Positions 29,455-38,119 are shown, counted from the first letter of the stretch. The stretch: DNA of 44,041 nt from Oscillibacter sp. (GCA_014799925.1 JAAVHC010000024.1:1-44041), one strand, 5' to 3'. Made by a program: numbers and translations. Notes: generated by a model from the sequence alone, not told the origin.

Positions 29455-30663
29455 TTAACGTATCCGGTAGTCATGCTTGACCGCGGCAATCTCCCGGCGC
29501 AGCTTTTCTCCCGCCAGGGCGTCCAGGCACTGACCGATGATCTGATTGGATACCAGGAAGCCCTCGGGAGTCAGCCGCCAGCGCCCGCCCCGGAGGACCG
29601 CGTGGCCGCTTTTCTCAAATTTCTCCAGGACGTTCTGGACGGGCCCGAAGGGCCGCCGGAACCGGTACTCAAACTCCTGCCGGGAGATGCCCTTCGTGAG
29701 GCGTAGGCCCAGCATGATGTACTCGGTGTCCCGGTCCCGGTCGGGAATCCGGTCATTCTCCGACAGGATGTCTCCCTCTGTCTCCACGCCCTCGCAGTAG
29801 GCCCTCAGGTCCCGGACGTAGGCGTACCGCACGCCGCCAAGATCCGAGTGGGCTCCCGGCCCGAAGCCCGCGTACTCTCCCAGGGTCCAGTATTTCAGAT
29901 TATGCCGGGACGCGAAGTCCGGCCTTGCGAAGTTGGAGATCTCATACTGCTGATACCCCAGCATCGCCAGCCGCTTCACCGCCCACAGGTACATGTCCGC
30001 CTGGAGGTCGTCGTCCGGCAGGTCCAGGGCGCTCTGCATGTCCCACAGCGGCGTGCCCTCCTCCACCTTCAGGCCGTAGCAGCTCATATGGTCCGGGAAG
30101 AGGGCGGTGGCTTTTTCCACGGTGTCCTGCCAGCTCTCCATAGTCTGGCCGGGGAGACCGTAGATCAGATCAAGGGACACGCTTTTTATTTTCGCTTTCC
30201 GGGCGGCGGCGACCGCATCCCCCGCCTGGGCGAAGGTATGGGGCCGTCCCAGGGCCTGCAGCTGAGCGTCGTCGGCGGACTGCACGCCCAGGGAAATCCG
30301 GTTGAACCCCGCCCGCCGCAGGGCGCGGAGGGTCCTCCAGTCTCCGGCGCTGTCCGGGTTTGCCTCCAGGGTAATCTCGGCCCGTTTCGCCAGACGATAG
30401 TGCTTCTGCACCGTTTTCAGGATATGCCGCAGCCGCTTTGCGCCCAGCCAGGAGGGCGTACCGCCGCCGAAGTACACGGTATCCACCTCATGGGCAGTGG
30501 TCTGCCGGGAAATTTCCGCCAGCTGGCGGCACAGGGCGGACACATAGCGGTCCATCTGGTCCTCCGCATTGGGCAGGGAGTAGAAGTCGCAGTAAACGCA
30601 CTTGCTCCTGCAAAAGGGGATATGGATGTAAAGCCCCAGGGGCTTGTACTCTTTCTTTTTCAC
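29455..30663 (-). CDS. hemW: Heme chaperone HemW-like radical SAM protein
   Basis: The 402-aa radical SAM protein binds a 4Fe-4S cluster through CRSKCVYCDF (Cys 18, 22, 25). Lack of the fourth Cys after the motif separates HemW from true HemN coproporphyrinogen dehydrogenases. YFGGGTPS, SLGVQSADDAQLQALGR and DLIYGLPGQT are standard, and a HemW C-terminal domain follows. Characterised HemW proteins bind and deliver heme. No other heme genes are in the window. GTG 30663 is preceded by GGAGG and GAGGTGAT sites. Confidence 0.93.
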   Translation of the reverse strand: MKKKEYKPLGLYIHIPFCRSKCVYCDFYSLPNAEDQMDRYVSALCRQLAEISRQTTAHEVDTVYFGGGTPSWLGAKRLRHILKTVQKHYRLAKRAEITLEANPDSAGDWRTLRALRRAGFNRISLGVQSADDAQLQALGRPHTFAQAGDAVAAARKAKIKSVSLDLIYGLPGQTMESWQDTVEKATALFPDHMSCYGLKVEEGTPLWDMQSALDLPDDDLQADMYLWAVKRLAMLGYQQYEISNFARPDFASRHNLKYWTLGEYAGFGPGAHSDLGGVRYAYVRDLRAYCEGVETEGDILSENDRIPDRDRDTEYIMLGLRLTKGISRQEFEYRFRRPFGPVQNVLEKFEKSGHAVLRGGRWRLTPEGFLVSNQIIGQCLDALAGEKLRREIAAVKHDYRIR

Positions 30664-30717
30664 AGCCCATCACCTCGGCCTCCATTGTAACCCAAAGCGG
30701 GGCCGTCTGCAAGGGGT

Positions 30718-31527
30718 TTAGCGGGTCGATTTCCTTTTCTTTCCGTAAAAGAAGGCCAGAATCCCGCCGGTGACGCCTGCCACCGCGGCAACCAGAAGAT
30801 AGGGAACGTAGGACTGCGCGGGCAGCACCGGGGTCCGGGCCGGGGTCAGGCTGGGCGCGGCCACAGCCCGGACGGGAAAGTCCGTGCCGTCGGGCTCATC
30901 CAGACAGAACCAGCTGTTCAGGCGGCCGTACATGTAGCTGACATACCCCCAGGTGCGGCCGTCCTCATCCACGAAAATGCTGCTGATATAGCTGCGGCTC
31001 TCCGATGTGCCGGTCAGATTTTCCAGCACGTGCCACTGACCGTCGGTCTCCCAGGTTTCACTGATCCTCTCCGCGCCGGGATACGCGTAGAAGTTGACCA
31101 CCTCAGGAGTCCCGCCGTAGTCCGCGAATTCGCCGTTGTAGGGCCTGATCCGGTCGGCGTACTCCTCCTCGAAGGAAATGAAGTCATACACCAGCTCCAG
31201 CTCCGACATGGGCACCCAGCCGGAGGTCTCCTTGCCGTCTATCCAGCAGGCGGCCAGGCCGTAGCCGCCGTCGTAGATGAAATAGATACGCAGCTTCTCG
31301 CCGTTCTCAAACTGCGCGCGGACCATGCTGCCGTTGGGCGCGTCCAGAAGAGTGACGAAACCCTCTTTGCCGTTGGCGTAATAGCTGCGGTTCTCATACT
31401 CGCACTGTTCCCGGTGGCGGTCATAAAAGCTGTTGTTGTCGGGCTCCCACATCACGTCCGCGAAAGCGGGCGCGGACAGGGCCAGCAGCATCAGCAGCGT
31501 CAGCGCACAGGTCAATAAGCGTTTCAT
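30718..31527 (-). CDS. Secreted, membrane-anchored hypothetical protein
   Basis: The 269-aa protein has a signal peptide (KRLLTCALTLLMLLALSAPAFA, cleavage about residue 23). An extracellular region starts DVMWEPDNNSFY, with aromatic and acidic composition and an SH3-like feel (GKEGFVTLLDAPNGSMV; CWIDGKETSGWVPMSELEL). A proline-rich linker and a C-terminal TM segment (about 240-260) with a KKRKSTR tail follow. It is probably anchored at the cell surface. GAGGTAT lies upstream of ATG 31527. It shares the SP - ADV - TM - basic tail layout with the small protein at 31681-31875. No function can be assigned. Confidence 0.8.
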   Translation of the reverse strand: MKRLLTCALTLLMLLALSAPAFADVMWEPDNNSFYDRHREQCEYENRSYYANGKEGFVTLLDAPNGSMVRAQFENGEKLRIYFIYDGGYGLAACWIDGKETSGWVPMSELELVYDFISFEEEYADRIRPYNGEFADYGGTPEVVNFYAYPGAERISETWETDGQWHVLENLTGTSESRSYISSIFVDEDGRTWGYVSYMYGRLNSWFCLDEPDGTDFPVRAVAAPSLTPARTPVLPAQSYVPYLLVAAVAGVTGGILAFFYGKKRKSTR

Positions 31528-31604
31528 TATAAATACCTCATTTCTTCTTTTTCCAGATATTGCTTCCGGGCTTTCAGCTCAGAAATAATATTTTCAGCGG
31601 GCAG

Positions 31605-31620
31605 GTCCGCCCTCGCGGAC
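31605..31620. repeat. Small hairpin in the intergenic region
   Basis: GTCCGC-CCTC-GCGGAC is a 6-bp perfect stem between the two secreted-protein genes. Weak terminator at best. Confidence 0.4.
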
Positions 31621-31662
31621 GGGGCCAGTGACGGGACCAATGCCAGCGCAAAACAGAACAAA

Positions 31663-31678
31663 TGTTTCACGTGAAACA
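31663..31678. promoter_or_regulatory. parS chromosome-partition site
   Basis: TGTTTCACGTGAAACA is the exact 16-bp consensus bound by chromosomal ParB (Spo0J). The flanking A and T extend the palindrome to 18 bp (31662-31679). It lies directly after the stop codon of the 31681-31875 gene. Such sites cluster around the replication origin. Confidence 0.93.
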
Positions 31679-31680
31679 TC

Positions 31681-31875
31681 TCACTTTTTCCTGCCCCGGA
31701 ATTTTCGCAGCAGGAACACGGTGACGCCCACCGCCGCCCCTGCCAGAATCCACGGCAGGAACCGCGCGGTGTAAAACACAGCCACCGCCGGTCCGGCGAT
31801 CACGTCCGCGTGCGCGGTGGACATCAGGGCCGGCAGGGTCATCAGGACCAGCAGGGCCGTCATGTACTTCTTCAT
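31681..31875 (-). CDS. Small secreted/membrane protein (64 aa)
   Basis: A signal peptide (KKYMTALLVLMTLPALMSTAHA) is followed by about 15 external residues starting DVIAGP, then a TM segment (FLPWILAGAAVGVTVFLL) and an RKFRGRKK tail. ATG 31875 has GGAGGGG upstream. It keeps the ends of the larger 30718-31527 protein but lacks its extracellular domain, so it may be a reduced paralogue. It probably belongs to the MFS-gene operon. Confidence 0.75.
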   Translation of the reverse strand: MKKYMTALLVLMTLPALMSTAHADVIAGPAVAVFYTARFLPWILAGAAVGVTVFLLRKFRGRKK

Positions 31876-31890
31876 CTCAAACCCCTCCAA

Positions 31891-32223
31891 TTATAGAAGA
31901 TTGATGACGCATCCCGCGCCATAGGAAAACAGATTCACCAGCAGCGCGAACAGAAAAGGCCGCTTTATCTGCCCGGAGTATGCCCGGTAACACCGCCACT
32001 CCACGATCACCGCCGCCGCCTCCAGCACGATGGTCACCGGCAGACCGTTCCAGTGCCACAGCCCGGTTGCCGTGTAGTACAGCAACACCGCAGGCGGATT
32101 GGTCAGGACGTTTACCAGGGCAACCAGACCCAGCTCCCGCCGCCCCCGAAGGCCCCATACCAGAGCGAAGCCCTCCTCCAGAATCAGCGTCAGCAGCAGC
32201 GACACCGCCAGAATCATCAGCAT
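31891..32223 (-). CDS. Small polytopic membrane protein
   Basis: The 110-aa protein has three to four hydrophobic segments (LMILAVSLLLTLILEEGFALVWGL; ALVNVLTNPPAVLLYY; VTIVLEAAAVIVEWRCY; LFALLVNLFSYGAGCVINLL). Its ATG 32223 overlaps the stop of the MFS gene, and GGGGGCGGTGAG precedes it, so the two are translationally coupled. NVLTNPPAVLLYY resembles small membrane proteins found beside the ADV-type secreted proteins in gut Clostridia. Function unknown. Confidence 0.8.
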   Translation of the reverse strand: MLMILAVSLLLTLILEEGFALVWGLRGRRELGLVALVNVLTNPPAVLLYYTATGLWHWNGLPVTIVLEAAAVIVEWRCYRAYSGQIKRPFLFALLVNLFSYGAGCVINLL

Positions 32224-33227
32224 CTCACCGCCCCCTTCCGTAAGGGGAACCACAACAGGACCAGACTGACCGCCGCCATGACCGCATAGCTCACCGGCCC
32301 CGTCAGCAGACTGGGCCACCCCAGCCAGGAGGGCAGGAATCCCAGAAACAGCGCGAAGGTCAGCAGTCCGAAGGTAAACCCCTTGGCTCCCGGCATGGCC
32401 CGCGCCGCCGCCCACAGGGTCACCGGCATGGTCATATTGAAGAGAAACACCGCCAGCGTCCCCGGCAGGGGCAGAGCCGAAGCCAGATACAGCGCCGAGG
32501 CCAGCCCCAGACTTCCGGCGGACGCCTTCTGCGCCCCCAGGCGGTCCATGGCGAAGCCGCCTGCCGTCTTGCCCAGCACCAGGGCCAGGGTCAGGACCAG
32601 CGCCCACCGGCTTTTCCAGGCGAAAGCCTGGTTCATGCCCATATAGGACCGCAGGACTACCACCAGAAACAGCGGCAGCAGCACCCCGTATCCATGAGGC
32701 GCGGCCAGGTCCAGGGCCGCGTTCCCGGAGCGCAGGGACCCGAACACCCGCCGGCACAGCCACACAATGGCCCCGCCCAGTAAAATCAGCGCCACCGGGC
32801 CGATCCACAGCCCCGGCGAATCTCCTTTGCCCCACAGGGTCCCCAGGTACAGCCCCAGGGCCCCCGGCGAGACGAACACGCCCAGCGCCCAGGCCCGCTC
32901 CTGGCTGCGGTTCAGCACGTCGATTCCGCCGCCCAGGTGGAACAGGGCGTTGCCCACCCCCGCCGTCACGGCGGCCGGAAGCGGCGCGGGAACCAGATAC
33001 GCCGCCGCCGTCAGGGCGCAGCCCAGGGCGGCCGCCGCCCCGTTCCGGTCCCACCGGTCCGCCAGCAGACCGAAGGGCATTTGCAGCGCGAAAGCGCAGA
33101 AGTTGTACAAAAGCAGGCACAGCGCGAAGTCCGCCCCGCCGGACAGCGTCCGGAACACCAGCAGCGCGCAGCTCAGATCCACCCAGAAATGGGCCAGACT
33201 GTAGAGGGCCAGCAGCTTTTTGTTCAT
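32217..33227 (-). CDS. MFS transporter-like membrane protein
   Basis: The 336-aa protein has about ten to eleven TM segments. An MFS-type loop (MPFGLLADRWDRNG) follows TM2, and the second half is led by GKTAGGFAMDRLGAQKAS. It is shorter than the usual ~400 residues, so it may lack one or two helices. Substrate unknown. ATG 33227 has AAAGGTG 8 nt upstream; a GTG 18 nt earlier with AAAGGAG is a real alternative. A MITE-like element ends about 200 bp before the start, with its outer repeat only 66 bp away. First gene of an operon with the small membrane proteins. Confidence 0.85.
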   Translation of the reverse strand: MNKKLLALYSLAHFWVDLSCALLVFRTLSGGADFALCLLLYNFCAFALQMPFGLLADRWDRNGAAAALGCALTAAAYLVPAPLPAAVTAGVGNALFHLGGGIDVLNRSQERAWALGVFVSPGALGLYLGTLWGKGDSPGLWIGPVALILLGGAIVWLCRRVFGSLRSGNAALDLAAPHGYGVLLPLFLVVVLRSYMGMNQAFAWKSRWALVLTLALVLGKTAGGFAMDRLGAQKASAGSLGLASALYLASALPLPGTLAVFLFNMTMPVTLWAAARAMPGAKGFTFGLLTFALFLGFLPSWLGWPSLLTGPVSYAVMAAVSLVLLWFPLRKGAVRC

Positions 33228-33292
33228 GGAGATCACACCTTTCACTCCTTTAGACGAAAGTTGCAGGGAAATGTGCCACGGAATTTTCATTT

Positions 33293-33431
33293 TATAGTCG
33301 ACACAGTTGAGAACGAGTAAGTGTTGGGCTTCGCCCAAACCCACCAGGGCTTTGCCCCGTGGGCCGCGCTTTGCGCGGCTTAGGGCTGGGGCGGCCCTAA
33401 ACTTTACTGATTTTCAACTGCTTCGACTATA
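33293..33431. mobile_element. MITE-like element with 28-bp terminal inverted repeats
   Basis: 33293-33320 and the complement of 33404-33431 match at 23 of 28 positions, starting TATAGTCGA. Between them are four hairpins with short TTT/TTC or G-rich loops: GTTGGGC/GCCCAAAC-like, CCCAC-AGGGC/GCCC-GTGGG, GCCGCGC/GCGCGGC and AGGGC/GCCCT. No ORF is present. TA at both outer ends would fit an IS630/Tc1-type TA target. Confidence 0.75.
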
Positions 33432-33446
33432 TATTGTGGGAAGTAA

Positions 33447-33472
33447 GAAAAAGGCAGGCCGCGGCCTGCCTT
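33447..33472 (-). terminator. Terminator of the VWA/MoxR operon
   Basis: A 22-bp perfect palindrome (AAGGCAGGCCG and complement, 33451-33472) is followed on the reverse strand by TTTTTC, about 60 bp after the VWA stop codon. Confidence 0.88.
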
Positions 33473-33531
33473 CCCGTCCTTACAGTATTTCGGTTCCGAA
33501 GAAATTGCCGCGGCGGACAGAGCCGCAAAAG

Positions 33532-34686
33532 CTATCCCCCTTTTTCCCCGGCAAGCTCCTCCAGCCCCTGCCCCTTCAGGGCCCGCTCCAGCAGCTCCGG
33601 AAGCCTCTCCGGAGCGCAGGCAAAACAGGGGATCCCCATAGACGCGATCCGCTGGGCGGTCTGGGCGTCATAGCAGGGTTTTCCGCCGTCGGCAATCGCC
33701 AGCAGCACCACTACCGTCACGCCGGAGTCCTTCATCTCCTCCAGCCGCCTGAGAAGCGCCGCCCGGTTGCCGCCTTCTTCCAGGTCGGAAATCAGAAAGA
33801 ACAGCGTCTTTGCCGGCGCTTCCACCAGGTCCTGACAATAGGCGATGGACTTGGCAATATCCGTCCCGCCGCCCATCTGGAAACCAAAGAGCAGATCGAC
33901 CGGGTCCTCGCACAAGGGCGTCAGATCCATGATCTTCGTATCGAAGGCCACCACGCTGGTCCGCACGGCGGACATGGACGCCAGAATACACGCCATAACG
34001 GAGGAATACAGGATCGACTGCCCCATGGACCCGCTCTGGTCAATATCCAGGATCACATGCCAGCGGTTGACCCGGCTGGAGCGGTCGAAAAACCAGACCC
34101 GCTCCGGGATGACCGTCTTCAACTCCGCGTTGTAATTGCGCAGATTACGCCGGATGGTATAGGGGAAGTCGATGGCCGAAGCCGACGGCAGCGGCGAATG
34201 GGCCCGCCGGTTCAGAGCGGCCGTCACCGCCCGCCGCACGTCGCTCTCCAGCATCTGGTTGATGGTCTCCACGATCTTCCGGATGAACTTCCGGGCGGAC
34301 TCCTTGGACTTCTTGGGGATCTGGTCCTTGAGCATCAGCAGCGTGGACGCCATATTCAGGTCGGGCTCCAGGTCCTCCAGGAGCTCAGGCTCCAGAAGGA
34401 GCTGCCTGAGCCCCTTGCGCTCGATGGCGTCGTTCTGGACCACGGCCACGATCTCCGGGTCAAAAAGACTGCGCAAATCTCCCAGCCACTTGGCGATATG
34501 GGGCGAAGATGGGCCCTTTCCCGCCCCGCTTCCGCCGAAGCTCTCCCCAGGGCCGCCATAAATCGCCGCCAGGGCGCTGTCCATAAGAAGCTCCTCCTGA
34601 GAGAGGGTCCCGCCCCCCATACCAGCAAAGGATTCCTGGGTCTCCGCGCCCAGAATGAGCCGCCAGCGGGCCATTTGTTCTGTCAT
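33532..34686 (-). CDS. VWA domain protein of a MoxR-type operon (YehP-like)
   Basis: The 384-aa protein has a helical N-terminal half (about 1-200) and a C-terminal von Willebrand A domain. The metal-ion-dependent adhesion site is complete: DxSxS in DIDQSGSMG (Asp216, Ser218, Ser220), Thr275 in GGGTDI and Asp301 in LISDLEEGG. MoxR ATPases typically work with a VWA partner that recruits substrates or metal-dependent ligands. ATG 34686 has GGAGGG 5 nt upstream and lies 10 nt after the DUF5682 stop. It is the last gene of the six-gene unit. The arrangement resembles E. coli YehP, a protein of unknown function. Cytosolic. Confidence 0.9.
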   Translation of the reverse strand: MTEQMARWRLILGAETQESFAGMGGGTLSQEELLMDSALAAIYGGPGESFGGSGAGKGPSSPHIAKWLGDLRSLFDPEIVAVVQNDAIERKGLRQLLLEPELLEDLEPDLNMASTLLMLKDQIPKKSKESARKFIRKIVETINQMLESDVRRAVTAALNRRAHSPLPSASAIDFPYTIRRNLRNYNAELKTVIPERVWFFDRSSRVNRWHVILDIDQSGSMGQSILYSSVMACILASMSAVRTSVVAFDTKIMDLTPLCEDPVDLLFGFQMGGGTDIAKSIAYCQDLVEAPAKTLFFLISDLEEGGNRAALLRRLEEMKDSGVTVVVLLAIADGGKPCYDAQTAQRIASMGIPCFACAPERLPELLERALKGQGLEELAGEKGG

Positions 34687-34696
34687 GGTTCCCTCC

Positions 34697-37012
34697 TCAG
34701 ATATCGTCAAAATCAAACTCATCCAGGCCGCTGAGGACCTCCTGCTCAGCTTCCGTCAGGTCGTTCATCAGGACCTCCGCCGCCTGCCGGGCATTGACGC
34801 CCCAGATTTCCCCCAGATTCTCCGCGATGTCGTTCTTCTCCCCGGGCGAGAATTCCGCGAAGGCCCTCCGCAGGAATACCAGCGCCCGCCGGAAGTTCTC
34901 CTCATCCAGGCCCCGCAAATATTCATCCAGATGCCGCCAGAGGCTCAGCCGGGTAATCAAAGCGTAACGGTTCTTCCCGGCAAGCCCCTCGAACCATCCG
35001 GCCCCCAGATCGGCAGGCACTCCGGGAGACAAACGCCGGGAGACCTCCCGGGCCAGCAGCTCCTCGTCCACCGCGCCCCGCTCCAGCAGCACCGCCATGG
35101 CAAATCCCGAGCACAGGGTATTCAGATCGTCCCGGTCGGACACCCGCTCCAGCAGCTTCAGCCACATATCCTGGTCCAGGAAATCGTGGTTCAGCTGTAA
35201 GGCGTTCAGCCTGTCGATGGCCTGCGTGACCGCGGGCGCGGCCTTGGCATCGCAGATACAGGCGTCCTCCAGGGTCAGGCAGGAGCGCAGGTACAGCTGC
35301 TCCAGCAGCGGCACCACCGGCGCGGCGTCAAACCGCCGCAGGCCGCCGTACCGCACCACCAGGCTCAGCTGCTCCGCCGTGGCGGCGACCTCCGCCAGTG
35401 CCGCCGCGTCCACGCTCAGGCCCTGGAGCACCGACAGGGCGTGCTTCGCCGCCTCCGGCATCCCGCACAGGAACGCGTCGGAGAAAATCGCCGCCGCCTG
35501 GGCGATGGACGTGCTGGCCTCAGCCCGTTCCCTGAGGGCAAACGCCGCCGCCCCCTCAATGGTGTCCCCCAGCAGAGAGGATTCCACAATTTCAATTTCC
35601 GCCTCCGGGGTCCACCGCAGCTCCCAGTACTCCCCCCAGTTGGCCCCCGTCTGCCGGGAGGGCAGAAGCCTGGCAAACTGGATATTCAGCACCCGCAGCC
35701 GGTGGAGAAAGAAGGAACGGCGCAGATCTCCCAGGGCGGCGTCTCTGCTTTTCACATCCAGCTTCTCCCGCAGGTCCAGATCCAGCCGCTGGAGCTCCGG
35801 GGCGCGGAACTTCTCCAGGCGCAGAACCTTGAGCTGGCGGTAGAAGTCCTCCTGTACGGAGGTGCGGCTGACCCCCTCCGGCAGGAGGCCGATTTTTTTA
35901 CCGATTTCCGTATCCGCCGCCGCCAGGGAAAGCTCCGAAAACTGCCCATGGCCCATGGTCGTGACCGCCGCGTCCCGCAGGTCCTGGAGCGTGGGATAGC
36001 GGCTCCCCCGCATGGTACGCAGGACCTCCGCAAGCCGCACCGCCTCGATCACCTCGGCAGAGGAGACCAGATTCCCGGCCTTGCGGTGGGCGGCGGCCAA
36101 ACGGGTGAGATAAAGATAGGCTGTCTCTCCGATCCCTTTCCCGTTCATGGCGTCCCACAGAAGCTCAAAGTAACCCGGGGCCCGGTTCCCCGCGCCGTAG
36201 CCCGACCGGGAGGACAGCCGGAAATAGGAGTAGGGCATCAGCGTGGCGGTGCTGTCCAGCCGGGGGAGAGATTTCATCTCGTCATCGCTCATAGGCTGGC
36301 AGGTCTCCAGCCCCCGGACGTGGAAAGCCCCGCAGACGCAGAAGATTTTTTCCTCCGGGATGCCGCCGTTGACGGCGTCCCGGATATTCCGTTTCATATA
36401 GGCTTCCCGGACCAGATTTTCCGCCGTCCGGGCAATGTTGTCCCGCGCCGCCTCCCGAAGCTGAGCGCCGAACGCGTTACAGGCCGCCTGGTACTCTCCG
36501 GAGTCTTCCAGCTGCTCGAAGGTCCTTTCCCAGAAGGTGTCGTGATCTTCACCCGTGAGCGTCTCCAAACGATGGTAGATGGATTCCGTGGTGGCGGAAG
36601 GTTCCTCCGGTTCTTCCAGTTCTTCCGGCGCTTCCTCCTCGTCCTCCATCGCCTCCATTTCCGCGATGGCCCGCTCCTCCGCCGCGGCCTGGAGCGCCAG
36701 GAACACCGACGACGGCAAATCCATGAACCGGCACTCCGCCCCATGCTCATGCGCCCATAAAATCGCCTGGATTTCCGGGGAGTAAGCGGCAAGCGGATAG
36801 AGAATCGTCCGCACCGGCGGGGTCCTGGTATAGGCCATGATGGCGGCGGGGAACCGCGTCTCCGGATGGCAGAGCCATTGCATCTGCTCATTGAGATCAT
36901 CGGGCCCCTCCACCAGTACCAACCGGGGCCGCGCCTCATCCAAAGCCTGCCGCAGGTGGTACGCCGCCCCCGGCGAGAGGTGGCGTATCCCAAACAATAC
37001 CGGTCCGCCCAT
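34697..37012 (-). CDS. DUF5682 family protein (YehM-like)
   Basis: The 771-aa soluble protein has the DUF5682 pattern. It starts GGPVLFGIRHLSPGAAYHLR, then PRLVLVEGPDDL at about residue 30, and a charged DEEEE stretch at about 120-140. CVCGAFHVRGLETC follows near residue 235, and a long helical C-terminal part fills the rest. The spaced GxRH, VEGP and GAFHVRG motifs resemble the TraB/TIKI/ChaN-type putative hydrolase fold. That is my inference. ATG 37012 overlaps the MoxR stop by one base (TGATG). It is the fifth gene of the operon and probably the effector or client-handling subunit. Confidence 0.85.
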   Translation of the reverse strand: MGGPVLFGIRHLSPGAAYHLRQALDEARPRLVLVEGPDDLNEQMQWLCHPETRFPAAIMAYTRTPPVRTILYPLAAYSPEIQAILWAHEHGAECRFMDLPSSVFLALQAAAEERAIAEMEAMEDEEEAPEELEEPEEPSATTESIYHRLETLTGEDHDTFWERTFEQLEDSGEYQAACNAFGAQLREAARDNIARTAENLVREAYMKRNIRDAVNGGIPEEKIFCVCGAFHVRGLETCQPMSDDEMKSLPRLDSTATLMPYSYFRLSSRSGYGAGNRAPGYFELLWDAMNGKGIGETAYLYLTRLAAAHRKAGNLVSSAEVIEAVRLAEVLRTMRGSRYPTLQDLRDAAVTTMGHGQFSELSLAAADTEIGKKIGLLPEGVSRTSVQEDFYRQLKVLRLEKFRAPELQRLDLDLREKLDVKSRDAALGDLRRSFFLHRLRVLNIQFARLLPSRQTGANWGEYWELRWTPEAEIEIVESSLLGDTIEGAAAFALRERAEASTSIAQAAAIFSDAFLCGMPEAAKHALSVLQGLSVDAAALAEVAATAEQLSLVVRYGGLRRFDAAPVVPLLEQLYLRSCLTLEDACICDAKAAPAVTQAIDRLNALQLNHDFLDQDMWLKLLERVSDRDDLNTLCSGFAMAVLLERGAVDEELLAREVSRRLSPGVPADLGAGWFEGLAGKNRYALITRLSLWRHLDEYLRGLDEENFRRALVFLRRAFAEFSPGEKNDIAENLGEIWGVNARQAAEVLMNDLTEAEQEVLSGLDEFDFDDI

Positions 37013-38103
37013 CAGCCGTTCAGCTCCCGGCAGGCCCGGTACAGGGGAAGCCAGGCGCTGCCCCGCTTCTTCATCACGTTCTCCAGGTATTCCTTCCAGG
37101 TGAGCTTGTCCTTGTCCTCATCCTTGACCACCGCGCCCTGAAGGGCGGCCGCCAGGTCCTCGTCAGAGACCCGCCCGTCCCCGAAGCTCCCCGCCAGGGC
37201 CATGGAATTGGCCAGCAGGGAGATGGCCTCGGCGGCGGAGAGCACGCCGGAGGTGGCTTTCAGCTTCTGCTTCCCGTCCAGAGTGGCCCCGGAGCGCAGC
37301 TCCCGGAAGATGGTGACGACCTTCTCCACCACATCCCCGTCGGGCTGGCGGGCGTTCAGGTCCAGCCCCGCGGAGAGCTGGGCCACGCGGGTGGAGACGA
37401 TCTCCATTTCGGTCGCCATATCCGACGGCGTGGGCAGGACCACGATGTTGAACCGGCGCTTGAGGGCGGCGGACATGTCGTTAACGCCCTTGTCCCGGGT
37501 GTTGGCGGTCGCGATGACGGAAAATCCCTTCTGGGCCGGGACCTCCAGCCCCAATTCCGGGACGCTTAAGCGCTTCTCGGAGAGAATGGAGATCAGCGCG
37601 TCCTGGACCTCGCTGGCGCACCGGGAAATCTCCTCGACGCGGGCAATGGACCCGGTCTCCATGGCGCGGTAGACCGGGCTCTTCACCATGGCCTCCGGGC
37701 AGGGACCCCTGGCGATGAGCATGGCGTAATTCCAGGAGTAGCGGATCTGCTCCTCCGTGGTGCCCGCCGTGCCCTGGACGACTTTGGTGGAATCACCGTT
37801 GACAGCGGCGGACAGGTGCTCGCTGAGCCAGGATTTCGCCGTGCCGGGCTCGCCGATGAGAAGAAGGGCGCGGTCCGTCACCAGGGTGGCGATGGCGATT
37901 TCCACCAGGCGGCGGCTGCCCATGTATTTCGGCGTGATTTCCACGCCCCTGACGGTCTCATTGCCGGTCAGGTAGGTCAGGACCGACTTCGGGGACATCC
38001 GCCAGCCGGTGGGGACAGGGTCGGCCTCGGCGGAAATGAGTGCGTCCAGCTCCCTCTGGTAAAGCTCCTCCGCAGGGAGGCGCTGAACATTTTTCTCAGG
38101 CAT
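37012..38103 (-). CDS. MoxR-type AAA+ ATPase (YehL-like)
   Basis: The 363-aa AAA+ ATPase has Walker A GEPGTAKS (84-91), a Walker B-like IARVEEI (153-159), a sensor 1 region IATANTRD (197-204) and an Arg-finger candidate ALKRRFN. Sequence order and the adjacent VWA gene place it in the MoxR family, which forms hexameric rings that remodel or activate proteins. The neighbours DUF5682, VWA and SWIM match the E. coli YehL group. ATG 38103 follows AGGAGGAAT, 16 nt after the HEAT gene. Cytosolic. Confidence 0.93.
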   Translation of the reverse strand: MPEKNVQRLPAEELYQRELDALISAEADPVPTGWRMSPKSVLTYLTGNETVRGVEITPKYMGSRRLVEIAIATLVTDRALLLIGEPGTAKSWLSEHLSAAVNGDSTKVVQGTAGTTEEQIRYSWNYAMLIARGPCPEAMVKSPVYRAMETGSIARVEEISRCASEVQDALISILSEKRLSVPELGLEVPAQKGFSVIATANTRDKGVNDMSAALKRRFNIVVLPTPSDMATEMEIVSTRVAQLSAGLDLNARQPDGDVVEKVVTIFRELRSGATLDGKQKLKATSGVLSAAEAISLLANSMALAGSFGDGRVSDEDLAAALQGAVVKDEDKDKLTWKEYLENVMKKRGSAWLPLYRACRELNG

Positions 38104-38119
38104 ATGGTCATTCCTCCTA

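Noticed and set aside
27281-29458. 725-aa forward frame over the thioesterase and SEDS genes
   Set aside because: Antisense to two clear genes and composed of biased residues.
31891-33120. 409-aa frame spanning the MFS gene and the small membrane protein
   Set aside because: Only its end (the 110-aa protein) is protein-like; the upstream part is MFS sequence in the wrong frame. Two overlapping genes explain it better.
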